Source: Albula goreensis
Taxonomy: Eukaryota > Chordata > Actinopteri > Albuliformes > Albulidae
Assembly (NCBI GenBank): GCA_022829145.1
Contig: CM040751.1
Coordinates: 6,327,364 to 6,391,363 of the forward strand
Length of the DNA stretch: 64,000 bases
Direction: 5' to 3'
Positions 47,925-59,829 of the stretch are shown one piece after another (the stretch's first letter is position 1; each line of letters starts with the position of its first letter). Made by a program: the position numbers and the translations under genes. The notes under the pieces were generated by a model. It did not search any database and was not told where the DNA came from. It saw nothing but the letters and a program-made list of their open reading frames with translations.

Positions 47925-48335
47925 TAGGGAGCCACCATGCAAATTCCTTGCCTCTCACTCTCGCTTTGTAATTTCCCGAGCTGTGCGTACTTAAGACAAA
48001 TTACTCTGCGTATATTGCCAGTCAGCTATTTTTATCTTCAAGGTGAATGAAGACTCTCTCTTTTGCCTGGCTAGCAAGGTGTTGCTGAGGATGACATCAG
48101 GATCCATCTTATGGGATGGCAGTTCCTTGGGGCAGTATGCATTCTCAATAATTAGTGGACAGAATTTTGATGCTCATATGAATATGCATTGCAACAATGA
48201 TTGTTTTTATCACGAAAACAAATTTGAATGGTCTATTTTTTGTGTTATATTATCCCATACATTCAGTTTATCTTGTAAGCATCTGTTTGATACTGGCATT
48301 GTTGGATTTTCAATCCAAAATCACTGAAGGACTGG
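47925..48335. promoter_or_regulatory. Candidate regulatory block with octamer and POU/SOX-like sites
   Basis: Contains a perfect octamer ATGCAAAT (47937-47944), TAATTAG near 48149, and ATATGCAT (48182-48189) followed after four bases by ACAATG (48194-48199), an arrangement like a widely spaced POU-SOX composite. Apart from the adjacent microsatellite the block is repeat-free. Enhancer activity is inferred. Confidence 0.35.
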
Positions 48336-48339
48336 TGTA

Positions 48340-48950
48340 AAGGACTTATGAATCCGTTGATTGACTCTCTTTGCGAGATGTGAATATACATTTCATAGCT
48401 AAACCTCTGGGTGTGTGGAAAAACACCATGAGTGGGGGAAAAAAACACGCTACAGGAGATATAGGCTTAAAGCTATGGTGAGACGAGACTTGAGCAGATC
48501 GATTGAATGTAGCTGTCAGCTGACTTGATGCTTGTGTGACGCCTCCGGTGACATGACGTGCCTGACGGCTCTGTCTGGCGAATTTGGGTCCAAAAACATG
48601 ACCGTTGCATCGCATAACCCTTTTGAGCAGCTATTAAGTGATGGACTGGGTGCGACAGAGGCTCCCGTCATTGTTACAAAAGCCGCTCACCTCAAACACC
48701 CTTTCCATCAACCCCAAAGCATCCCGCTGTGGCAGGGAAAATGGCCGTTCAAAGAACCGTTTGTTTCGCATGAGAAAATGGGACAGTTTATTTGACATGA
48801 GCCAATAGGAAGCTATAAGCGGGTGTCAAAAAGCCCATAACCAACAAGAAATACGAACAATGGATCATGAAGTTCATGACTGGGAAAATCTTATAAGGGA
48901 GGTGAGAACTGTTTACATACAGCCACACCAAACTGAACAGAAGTTGGATT
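48340..48950. other. Noncoding unique sequence
   Basis: Mixed composition with CpGs around 48540-48760. No supported gene. Confidence 0.45.
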
Positions 48951-48954
48951 CAGA

Positions 48955-49027
48955 ATGTTTTTCAGCGCTCCAATGTGAATGGTTTTTAAACATGTTTTTC
49001 AGCGCTCCAATGTGAATGGTTTTTAAA
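48955..49027. repeat. Tandem duplication, 2 x 37 bp, nearly identical
   Basis: Copies at 48955-48991 and 48992-49027 share TTTTTCAGCGCTCCAATGTG and the following GAATGGTTTTTAAA. No base differs until the last position (C versus G). The near identity points to a recent duplication. Confidence 0.95.
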
Positions 49028-49029
49028 GA

Positions 49030-49575
49030 TGGAGAAAGATCATTGCACCCCTTTTGGTGTGGGACAGTGAAATATTATCAGGACTTGCTGAAGAAATAGG
49101 GAAATGACTGCAAATCTGCACATACAGCAAACAGGATCATTAAACAAATGATGCCACAAAACATCAGATTATTCAATACAGGCTTGATGGTGGACAGTGA
49201 ACTGTTTTGAGTTGATTTGTGGTTTTTTGAAAGCAAAACTGAAATCTGTTTCCTCACGTTTTATCAGCGTCTAGAGGTCCATGCACCAAATCGTAGGGTC
49301 TGTCTTTTGCTTTTGGAGCTTGGACCCCAGCAATAAGTACTTGTTTGAGATTTTGATACATTTGATAATAATTTGATACAAATTATTCAGGCCTTCCTTG
49401 GCCCACAAAAGGATAACAACAATTTTTCCTGGCTTTTTTTTGCCGTGAAGTGAATTATACATGCGGTGTGTGTCACCCTCTGTGAGCTGTAAGGCAGCTG
49501 CATTGTATTGCATTTGTATCACCGGGTGGGTAAGCAAACTTAAGAAATGGAAATGTGAAAGCAGGCTTCTTCCTG
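49030..49575. other. Noncoding unique sequence
   Basis: AT-rich, with TTTGATA words repeated near 49352-49380. No supported gene. Confidence 0.5.
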
Positions 49576-49579
49576 CCTG

Positions 49580-49900
49580 GAACAAAGTCGATAGGGGGTG
49601 TGTTTTAGGCACCCCCGGGTTCACGGTCCTAATTAAAATTTGTTGGAATGGAGGTAATGAACTCGAGTGTTTCGAAGTCATCAATTAAAAATGGGAATGT
49701 GAGATCGAGGGCATTCCTGGTTGCTAACCTCCGTCAGAGTTCACGGCTTAAAAGCCCATTAACTTCACGATCTGTCAGTGTCTGAGAAAAGCTGCGCTGT
49801 GGCAGATTTTACACAGTCATTATTGCCTTTATTCACATAAGTTGAGCATTAAATTTTATCACTGTGATCCTGTGGAAGCAACAGGTAAATGACATGAATT
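49580..49900. promoter_or_regulatory. Candidate conserved noncoding block
   Basis: Repeat-free complex sequence with AATTAAAA/TTAATT cores (49631, 49682) and a 15-mer ACCTCCGTCAGAGTT (49727-49741) that recurs at 51218-51232. The minus strand at 49625-49640 resembles the core of the 16.96/18.16-kb element pair. The regulatory role is inferred. Confidence 0.35.
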
Positions 49901-49904
49901 TGTG

Positions 49905-50845
49905 AATCATGAATTACCTTGAAGTTACTGTCTGCTGGTTATTCCAGCCCACTGTTCCATCGTGTCTGTTCATGTGGAGTATTTAAAGCATGCTTTGAGA
50001 ATGAATGTGCATGTGAGAGATGGAAGCTGTATGAATCTCTCAGCATGGTGCATGTAGGCAAAAATTTACATGTAATTAACTTAACCAGGTATTTTACATA
50101 ATTTCCATGACAGATAGTATTTAAATACAGTGAAACATACGGGTTATCAAAAACAAGTGTTTATCTGTCTGTCTTGGTGGGGGGGGGGTTCACTCGTAAG
50201 TACAGTCAGTGTTAGGAAAACACCCAAACACCATGATAACACACAGAACTAGGTTAGGGCTTTGCAAAGACACAGAGTAAAACTCCCTTGTTGCGTATTC
50301 TGTGGTTTCTTCCTGCTGGTCCTTCGGTCTGCCTGTTTCACTCTCAGAACTGCTCCCTAAGTCTAAGTAATGACATTCCTCATTGGTCAACATCTACTTC
50401 AACCAATAAGAATGTTTGTTGCAGAGTGAGCAATTTGTAGGAAATAGGAAAGTGCATGTGTGATGGTATTTTGGCCAGTCATACACATGGGTGATTCAAT
50501 ATTGTCTCTCTGTGAAAAGCTGCACATTCAAAATTGCACGCTTCAAAATTCTCCTACGGCTGTGAAACATGAACCAATGTTTGTAACTTTGCCTCATTGA
50601 GCTAACAGTTTTGCAAACAGGCAAAATTCTGCATTTGTAGCTTGATAGTGATAATTGAATTTCATTACAATGCTTTTTGTGTATAAAATATTTTTGATAT
50701 TCCAGATTACGATGATAGATGGTGTATAATAACACAATCTTTCCTGTTGGTTTGACATAATTGCTATCTGAATCAGTTTCTGAAAAGTTCCACATTTCAG
50801 GGTGATCTGCATCCTTATGGCACCCTGTCTATGTGGTGTGCACTG
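49905..50845. other. Noncoding unique sequence
   Basis: AT-rich with a 10-G run at 50179-50188. No supported gene. Confidence 0.5.
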
Positions 50846-50852
50846 CAGTTAT

Positions 50853-50880
50853 TGTGTGTGTGTGTGTGTGTGTGTGTGCA
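50853..50880. repeat. (TG)n microsatellite
   Basis: Uninterrupted TG repeat. Confidence 0.95.
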
Positions 50881-50989
50881 CACTTGCTTGTGCCTTTTAT
50901 AAGGAAAAAAAACAATGAAACTTTTTCTGGATGAGAGTACAAATTACACTTAAAATGTCAAGCACTTTTAATTCAGATCTAATTTAATC

Positions 50990-51240
50990 TTATAATTTTG
51001 GGCACCCGCTTCAACGACGATGAGGATGTGCTATTTCCAGAAGATCGCTATCTCTTTTCACTTTCCCACAGCCCATGGTGTGTGAGGACGGAAGTGATGT
51101 TCAGACCAGCAATTCATTAATTCTTCCCCTGTGAGTCACCGGAAAAAGACAATTGAGGTAAGACAATAGAGCTGATGAGGTCAGTGAAGCTGCAGTATAA
51201 TTTTTCCTTCCCTCTTGACCTCCGTCAGAGTTATCACATT
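50990..51240. promoter_or_regulatory. Candidate conserved noncoding block
   Basis: Complex sequence without simple repeats, including CTTCAACGACGATGAGGATG (51011-51030), TTCATTAATTC near 51113, and the second copy of the ACCTCCGTCAGAGTT 15-mer. The regulatory role is inferred. Confidence 0.3.
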
Positions 51241-51244
51241 TTCC

Positions 51245-53110
51245 TTTTTTTCCGTTAAAGCTTTATTTTTAGAATTGGGGTAAGCTCTAGTCATTTTCCA
51301 GTGAACTGGAGGATGTGCAAGGTTAGTCTCATGCAGAACCACTGAATGAGATTTCATTCATTGTAATTGGTTCATTATGAGGTGCTAGTGTAGCAGGCTT
51401 CCGCTCAGAAGACAGCACCACAGATTCTCTATTGTGACCGGCTGGTCTGCTCTTGTCTCCCTTTTATCTCACCTACTTCTTACCTCTTGGAGGTTCTGGT
51501 TGGTAATAGGAATATACTGTTCTCTGTTATACTCTATGAATATCAATGAAGAGGCACATCCAAATGAAGAACTCCCATTGCTCGCAAAATGTCCTCGCTC
51601 ATGTCCGTTAGTTACTATAAGTGACATGTAGTATGCAAGACTGCACAAGCGACAATGTTACAGCTTTTGAAGACAAAAGAATCTGAGTATACCATTCATT
51701 AAAAAAAAAAAAAAAAAAACATGTGGATGACACATTGCACTCCTCCTCTATGGGCATTAAACCTCTGAGACTGGTTGAAAAAGAAAATGGAACCTTAGAA
51801 CTTGACAAGGAGTGCTGAGAATTTATTAAAAATCAAGAATTGTTCGTGTAAACAGCAAGATTAGAATGTTTGAGAGTAAGTGTATAGAATTGGGCTCAGG
51901 TATTCCCCATCTTTGCTGAGAAACAGTTGAGCTAATGAAAATATATAGGTGTTGACAGTGCGCTTTGAAGCAAATGAAAGATTACAGCTATGCAATAAAA
52001 TTCAAATAAAGACGGGATAAGCATGTTCAAAACGGATCGTCATTGTATCCCTTTTATAAAAGAATTAAGGCACTCTAGCTAAAGAGATTGTTGTTTTATC
52101 TACACCCAAAATGTAGTGGCCTCTCATACCTTGTTAAAATAGCAACTGTTTTAAAAACGGTAAGGAATAAGAAAGCAAGGATTCTTTGTGCACTATTTCT
52201 TAGACCTCATGTGACCTCCTTTTTGCTCGTCGACTGTGAACACTCGGATACGTTTGAAACAAGTCTGAAATGTTGATACAGTGGGCTTTAAAAGAGAGAT
52301 GTCTTATTTGATGTAGTCTGTCTGTTGGAAATCATGAGTCATTGCAGCTCTTTAACACAGTCACAGGGGAATGGAACCAGCAGGAAAGGGCTGACTTTGC
52401 CAGAAAATCGGCTGGGGTTATACCTCTTTACCCTGATGGGCATGATGGCCATGTAAAACTAGTCTGCAAAAAAAAAAAAATCCCTCGGGTAATCTATCTT
52501 GAGAGTATGAAGGTCAAATGCTTGAGTTAAAATTTAAACCCCTTGAGCAACATTCAGGAGTAATTTCCAGGGTGCCATTTTGTTTTCTGGTTTTGAGTTT
52601 CAAAGTTTCAAACACACAACATTTAACGCCTGTCAGCTAAAAGTGTCAGTGCAGCTCAGAAAAGCAAATCTAGCTGGTGGTTCCTGGAAATGAACATCAG
52701 AAATGGAACTGAGTTTAGAAACATTTCAAAGGAATATGATGGATTTTTTTTGTATGAAATATATTCAAAGGAGCAAAAATATGTTTACGGTAGCTTTCGA
52801 AATAGAAGCAGGAAGTAATATGGATTCACCACAGCTTCAAGAACCAGCCCAGGCCTCAGGGCTCTTTGGGATTGGTTTGGTGCCATTTCTACATCTCAGT
52901 TGTGGAGCATTTTGCTCAATGTTTCTATACCTGATCTCTAGGATGGAGTAAATGCAGCCAAACCCAAAAATTACACAAAATTTATGTGTGCATTGTGCAA
53001 GCCCCTTACTTTTATCAAACTTGTTTTCAAGAATAACTCTGCGACATCTGCTATGACCTCAGTGTGTTACACCCAATAGAATTCTGGAGAGAACTGATCA
53101 ATAAGGAACT
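51245..53110. other. Noncoding unique sequence
   Basis: AT-rich, with a poly-A run at 51701-51719 and an A12-type run near 52468. The stretch 52284-52320 faintly resembles the ~42-bp module family. No supported gene. Confidence 0.45.
51701..51719. repeat. Poly-A tract
   Basis: Nineteen consecutive A. No retroelement body is recognisable upstream. Confidence 0.9.
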
Positions 53111-53115
53111 ATGAA

Positions 53116-53128
53116 AGGTCAAAGGTCA
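53116..53128 (+). promoter_or_regulatory. Perfect DR1 nuclear-receptor element
   Basis: AGGTCA-A-AGGTCA, two perfect half-sites in direct orientation with one-base spacing. DR1 sites bind RXR heterodimers (PPAR, RAR), HNF4 and COUP-TF (NR2F). The target gene is not visible in the window. Confidence 0.6.
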
Positions 53129-53268
53129 GAGGAGTTTTGGTAAATGGCTCTGAGAGCCATAGATAATTGGGGAACATCCATGTTAAAAATTAAAGAAGCC
53201 CTCTTTGTGAACCTATTCGAATTGAACACTTGCTTTCTGATGGTAACTCAGCCTGGCAGAATAAATGA

Positions 53269-53272
<4 letters not shown>

Positions 53273-53318
<46 letters not shown>
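53273..53318. repeat. (TC)n microsatellite
   Basis: Twenty-three uninterrupted TC units. Confidence 0.97.
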
Positions 53319-53319
<1 letters not shown>

Positions 53320-53322
<3 letters not shown>

Positions 53323-55310
53323 ACTCACACATGTGGATAGAAATGTGACCCTACCTCCTTGGAGTGTCTGGATGCAGCCAAACACCAGGTACATAACTGT
53401 AAAGAATTCACCTTCTTTTCAGCCACAATTCTCCACAGGCTAATCTCCCTACTGCTGCAGAAGGGTATGAAAGAAACCAAGAGTCTCCCACGGAGATACA
53501 CTAAAATACTCTGATACACAAACATGTCCTTGGACACCGCACTTGCTCCTCTGTTACGTGCGTAAGTCTGATGTCAATACGGGTTAACCCGGGGGATGAA
53601 GATTTAAATTTAGCTTCCATAAATAAAGTCCTGGGAGTTATGCTTTCAGGAGATTTCTGTATAGCAGGGCTCTCTCCGCACCATTCATTTATACAGTCTG
53701 CAAATAAGCACAGAGCGACTGGAAAGTAGCCAAATAAAATCTTGGCCTCCCATCAATATTTGTTTTGTTTGTTCATCTTTTTTTTTTTTATTTTGCCTGT
53801 TCATCTGTGAATCTGTCTACAGCAGAAATTAATCTTTTCCATTTTTGCCACAAGCTCGCTGTCCTCGTGTGCTCCTCATTCCTCCTCCTCCTCCCCCCGT
53901 CCTGCATTCAAACACAAACTCGACCAAGTTCCTCCAGTTGCTGTGTTTTATGTCGGGGACAGTTCTAATAAGCATGGCCTTGCTGCTGTCATTGTGTGTA
54001 CAGTTGGACCTGTGCAATATAAGTGTGAAGCAGAAGTATCCAAAGTTTAAATATGCTAGTCTTCACATGCGTGCACATTTCTCGTATATACAGTTTTTTC
54101 CAGTGTAACAAAAATATCTGCTAAAAGGTATGTTCTGTATATTAAGCAGACACGAAGCAATATTACATTTATTGAATGGAGAGTGGTTCTGTTGAAAAAG
54201 TTTGCTTTTAAGTAATCTGAATATTTTGTCTATATTCGGGTATGGAAGGCATTCAACTTTGGAATCTGACTGAAACATCGGTCATCTGCATAACAAAAGC
54301 ATATTTTTCGGAAAAAGCAAAGTTTAGACTTTCATCTTATTTACAGGCGTAATGCACTGTGGTCTTTGCAGGCGTTTTGCCTGCATTTCTCAAATAAACC
54401 TGATGCGTAGTGATCCCACAGAAGGACGTGGCCAAAGCTGATGTGATTTCAGCTTGACGAAGCACTTGTTCAGGAAGCATGTCAAATGGAATTTGAAGGG
54501 GAAATGTTCCTGCGCTGGTGGTCTACAGCAGTGATGAGACCCCATCTTTCAGTTCAGATCAGTGAAAAGAACAGTGCATGTAAAGAATGCAGGGCTATTC
54601 AAGGGAAACCTGTCAGGTCTGAACTATCTTGTATGTGTTTGTCTGGAACAACAACTCAAGCCCTTTGTTCTGATTGGGTTAAATAACCTCCAGTCAATGT
54701 TCCTTTTTAGCTTCACTGTTTACTAATTACCACAACAGATGTATTTTTCTCCAAGACAATCCTGAGCACTATACTATGGACAACTCCAAGATACTCACAA
54801 CTAACCGAACATTCATAATAAATGCATAAAAATCTCTGCAAAATGTCAAGCAATCCAGCAGCCTTTTATTAGACAAAAGTATATTGTGAAATAAACAGAC
54901 ATAGCCAAGTTTTGGAACGGCCTTTTTAAAAGTAATTTTAAAACAGTACCTATTTTCCCCTGACATTGTAATGACTCGCGATCAGAAATAAATCTCTGTG
55001 AATTATTATCAATGTAAAGCCGAGATATGTGCTGCGAGTACAAGACAGCTCAAATACATTTTCAAATGACTTATTCATTTTGTTTTTCTCCACCATATTC
55101 TCCAACATTTTACATAAGGCCCTTCTTGGTTCCTTGCTTTTCAAGCAGAATTCTCCTTTATTAAATATTTTTTATTCAAATCATATCAGAATTATCTATG
55201 TGCAGACCGTATTTTGTAAATGGCTTTTGAGAGCTGAAATAAACAGTAAAATCTCATCACAAAAGGAATTGCCAAGTAGACACAGAAAGGTTGTTTTTTC
55301 TTTGTATGTT
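53320..55310. other. Noncoding unique sequence
   Basis: Includes a CTC-repeat/C-run at about 53880-53898. No supported gene. Confidence 0.5.
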
Positions 55311-55311
55311 C

Positions 55312-55394
55312 TAAATGCACTAAATCGTATGTACTAATGCACTAAATGTTATTATCCATTTGTATGGACTAATGCACTAAATGTTATCATCCAT
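55312..55394. repeat. Short tandem repeat, 35-bp unit, 2 to 2.3 copies
   Basis: ACTAATGCACTAAATGTTAT and the following ATCCAT recur at 55333 and 55368. A partial ATGCACTAAAT unit precedes them. Confidence 0.85.
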
Positions 55395-56343
55395 AGAAAT
55401 GGCTGAGGATGTGAAAACAGACATGGAAGTAAAATGTCATCAGGTGGCTCACTCCACTTTTTCAAATATTTTCTGTGATGATATCTCTCTGAGATTATCT
55501 GAATGTGAGTGGGCTGGACCTCTCCTGTGTTCCCAGGCAATTTCCTCCACTTGAAACACTGGCGAATTAGAGGCGCTCTGCGTTTATTCTCGTACGACGG
55601 GTCGGCTAAATAAATCAGAGAAGCTGGACCGGGGTGACTCAGGCTTCTTCTTCTCTTTTTAAAACACCGCACAGAACCTGACCGTCACTTCGGAGCACTC
55701 TGCCAGACAAGTAAACAGGCGCTGAAAGGGAAACCAAAAAAAGCCTGACAACGTATTGGCTGGCTTGAGATCTGAGTGAATCACTTGCTGCCTGTGTCCT
55801 GGGAATATGGCAAATGCCTGTGACTGTAGCCAAATGTATACTCATTTACTTTCGGCTGGAAATCTATATACCTTAAAAATAGCTTTTTTTTCCCTTGCTG
55901 TGTTCGAACAGCATTGTAACTTGGAGAAACTGCACAAAGCCACAAACAGGTCTTCATGCTATACAACACCATGCATACTTATTAACACTTATTGACATTT
56001 ACATTATACACTATGTATAACTGTGTAGGTACAGAGTAATTACACAGGTATTCAGACCATTTAATTGAGAATGGGATTCAGAATGTTGTCTAAATAAGTC
56101 AAACTTTATGAAGAATGTTATTTATCCCGAGACCCCAAAGTACTGTTTGTATATACTTTAACTCGATGGAGGGGAGAAAAAAGTCCAGGCTCCCACTTCA
56201 GTAAGGGCAAATTAAATTCAAAGAGAAAGCTTTGCAATGAAACATTCGTTTTTCAGTATGTCCTATTTTACTGGACACAAACATGGAACATGTTTTTGCA
56301 TTTTAAAATGGAGAGGACTCGGTCAGGACTTATGCTAAAGTTT

Positions 56344-56370
56344 GTTTTTGATTGATTTGCATATGCCCTT
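56344..56370 (+). repeat. Single copy related to the ~42-bp modules
   Basis: TTTTTGATTGATTTGCATAT and the following GCCCTT closely match the module boundary at 12488-12513 (a single-base indel and few substitutions). Confidence 0.55.
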
Positions 56371-56587
56371 CAGCTCTAACGCTTTCACATAAAGCTCTTG
56401 TAGTCTCCATACGAAATCCAAATTTAAAGCCAGATAGTACCGGTTTTAGTTCAGTGTTATTTTTAGAGTGGCCACACAGAGAGCAGTGCAACTGAAGCCT
56501 TCAGACATCACAAACAGAATCACACATTCTGTTTTCGCCCTGTCACTGCTGCGAAATTCAGGCTGCGATTTGGACTCCCGTGCCAGG

Positions 56588-56602
56588 GAGGGGGGGGGGG
56601 GG
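56588..56602 (+). repeat. Poly-G tract
   Basis: Fifteen consecutive G. Confidence 0.9.
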
Positions 56603-58139
56603 CTGCCAACGCATCGTCCCCTCTCAGACCAGCGCTGTCACTCAACAACGCGGGAGGGTGACAGGAGCTGACTTGGCCATGAAGGTCACTCGCAGAGTAC
56701 TCTGAGCAAGGCCCCGGCCAGGCCTGGTTTTTGAGAGACAGGCTTCTATTCCCGAATGCTTACCGTGAGGGGGGGGGACAAACGATGGGACGAACCCTTG
56801 TTTTCCATTCCTGGAGGAGTCTGACCATGAGTTTTCAGGCGCGTCAGTCAAACTGACGGGAGAAAAGCCACTGAGAGTGGGCACAGTGGCCACGCACGCT
56901 GGCCCTCGCCTGTCTTTCACCCTCTTGGCACCATGACATCAGGACTGGAGATGACAGATATACATTTCCGTGATTGCTGATTGTCAGCAAAGCTAGATCT
57001 CGTACACTAGACCTCGAAGGGAACTGTCTGTCTTACTAGTTAGTCAAACAGTTGTTAGTTTCTCTGCGGAGTAAAATATTCTTAAAAACATGAGACGTAT
57101 GCTGACAGAAGAAAATGCAGTGAGGGACACAGTTTTAGCAATAGCAGTGGTACTATCTGCTGTCGTGGCAGTATATGTAGTCGAATTCGTCGTGGTACAA
57201 GTGAGTACTGCTTTTTCGTTGTAGTGATATAAGTATTTGTTGTCCTGGTTGCAGTTGTAACAATGAGGCAATTTGTAATAATGTAAGAATGTTTATTGAG
57301 ATTCATTTGTGGAATGAAAGACAAATTATTTGAGAAAAACACTGAAAACAATGGCATGTCACTGATTTGTAAACAAGCAGCTAATCAGCATACAGGTTGC
57401 TATGGTACTGGTTAACATTCCTAAATTACCTTTGCATATTGGGAGTCCATACCAATTTTTGTATTCTGGCATTTGAAAAAAGTCAATACATTCATTGTGA
57501 TTTCTTTTTTCACCGGGGATAAAAGTGTGAAGTAAAATTCCATCATGATTGAGCCCCAGCCATGATACCAAAGCTACATTGGTGAAGCAGCAACAGTAAT
57601 TGGAGTTGCACAAATTGATCCTCAGCCGTATTGCCCTCAGTCTCATCATGCTCCAAGGTTTATTTAATAAATAAATAATGAGTGATAATATGGGCATGGG
57701 CAACATGTAATATGGTGCTATATCTGCAGCATGGAAAAAGGCAAGGGCAAGCCGTCAAATGAATCAGAAGAAACCAGCGTGCTCTGAATTCAGCTTTCGA
57801 GTCCGTGGGAGAAAGCTACGAAATGGACCTGTTGTCCAGTAGCTCAGGTGGGGAGAAAATGTGTGGAAATGCATCGTTGTTTCGACTTTGCACTGGCTTC
57901 AATCATGAGGAATGCATTCAACATGCAGTCTACAAATAATGCTCCACACTGTAATTCATTAGGATCAGTAGACGATTAACAGAACGAAGTGTCCTCAATG
58001 TGCTCAGAACGCAATAAAAATGACAAACGCAACAAGTAATTCTAAGAAGATGAATTGATGTGATCATACAATACAAATGGGAATCAGATTGATTAGATAT
58101 TTTCACTCCTGATGAATATAATTGCTTTAAGACTAAAGA

Positions 58140-58325
58140 CTAGAACTCTGAGTCGCCCAGCTGGAAGTCATAGGTATCAGTTGAGTGATGTTCATTAGAT
58201 ATTCATTGATCTCAGAGTTCTCAGTTTGCATTTTCTAAATAATTTATGGGCCAGCATTTGTTTATGCATGATACTCTGAAACACTTATTATTCATCAATT
58301 CATTAAATTTACAAGAATGTATACG
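58140..58325. promoter_or_regulatory. Candidate AT-rich regulatory block
   Basis: Many homeodomain-type cores (CATTAGATATTCATTGAT, TAAATAATTTATGG, TTATGCATGATA, AATTCATTAAATTT) in a non-repetitive AT-rich stretch. AT content alone makes such words common, so this is weak inference. Confidence 0.25.
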
Positions 58326-58329
58326 GTAA

Positions 58330-59185
58330 ATACATCAATCTTATAAATACACGCAAACATGTTGGATGATTTTATATTTAAACCGTATTAAAGTAGTTGT
58401 GAAACACAAGCTGTAAAATTATATGTACAATACAATCAATTATTTCATTATACAAAAATATGCACACATCAAACAATCAATTATTGTTTTGGCAGTTACA
58501 TATACACTTAAACTATAAATTATATGAAAAGAGGATGTGTCACAATTGTTTTGGTTAATAAGTCATGCAAATCCATGTTTGTGTAAAATTGGACACAGAT
58601 TGAATACTCCTGCTCTCGTTGTCTGTATACTTCCAGTAAAGATGTGCAACAGTCATGCCTGGAAAAGGAATTCAATGAAGGTTATGGGGGAAATGGAAAC
58701 TGGCCTTGGCCGGGCTGTTCACTTCTTGTCAAAAATATGTTTACAGTCATGATAAAATCAAAATCACTTCAAGACCAATGCTGTAGGAGGCAGATCGAAT
58801 AGCATTTCAAAACCTTATGTGATATGACTCCAAATGCATTTGTTTTTTCCCCGTTCAGCGCGGCTAAACCAGTCACCCGGGGTCTGTGTCGACACTCCTT
58901 TCACATACCCCATAATGATCAGGCGATGAGCGCCATGGTGGGGATACTTAAGATGAGACTCGGTGGGAATTCCCCCTCATGAATACGGCCAATATACGGG
59001 GTGAATGTGCTCGCATTGTGAGCTTGAGTGTGGTCATAACTGCACATGGTTATTCACCATTCATTTCAGCTTCCTTCATGTACCATTTTATTGGTCGTAG
59101 AATATTACCCTTGTATTAAATTCATAATATGTGAGAATAAAAGAGAAATATTTTCCATTCCAAGTCAGCAACACATTCTGGACAA
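58330..59185. other. Noncoding unique sequence
   Basis: Strongly AT-rich to about 58530, then mixed. No supported gene. Confidence 0.5.
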
Positions 59186-59191
59186 GATTCT

Positions 59192-59216
59192 AAAAAAAAA
59201 AAAAAAAAAAAAAAAA
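59192..59216. repeat. Poly-A tract
   Basis: Twenty-five consecutive A; no retroelement body is identified. Confidence 0.9.
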
Positions 59217-59783
59217 TTCAGCATGTTCGACTTTATCTTTCTCCTCTTCATTCCAGTTTTTTCCCAGCAAGTCCATTTATAAATGTTTATCAACTATCCG
59301 TGGCTCATGTCTTCATTATATGGGTTGGTGTAATTTAGTATAAAGTGATAATGTTCTTGTAAGTGTGACATATTTTTTCCTGTGTCAGCAGTTTAGGTGG
59401 GGAGGCAAGCCTTCTTATCAGGTTCAAGCTTTCATACAACACATCCCTTTTTGAAATGGATTATGAAGATTTGTGTGGTCACATGAGAAATGAAATTATT
59501 TATTTATTTAGCCTTTTTCTGTTGCCAAGTATCTTGACTAACTGTGAGCAACTGTCGATGAATATCCAACTGAGTGGACTGAGGCTGGAGGAGGAAAACT
59601 GGTCACTGGTAGAGATCATCAGTTAGTCAAATTCACTTTGTCAAAATATATGCAATTCAATAAAAATGGACTTTAGTCTTTTTAAGGGAATGTGCCATTT
59701 TGTTTTGGGTATAAGTTTACTTGCGTTGCTAAACAGAAAACAGTCATGGAATGTACGTTGGATTGTATAGTCTCTTGATTAGA

Positions 59784-59825
59784 GCACATATGTCCCTAAA
59801 GAGACGAAATATGTTTGATTGGGTC
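59784..59825 (+). repeat. Single copy related to the ~42-bp modules
   Basis: GCACATATGTCCCTAAAGAG, then ACGAAATATG, then TTTGATTGGGTCT: the three module segments in the same order and nearly the same length as the 12.4-kb units. Confidence 0.5.
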
Positions 59826-59829
59826 TCAC

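Larger units (their letters stand above)
55400..58130. other. Noncoding unique sequence
   Basis: Contains a G15 run (56588-56602), a module-like copy at 56344-56370 and a GC-richer part at 56560-56930. No supported gene. Confidence 0.5.
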
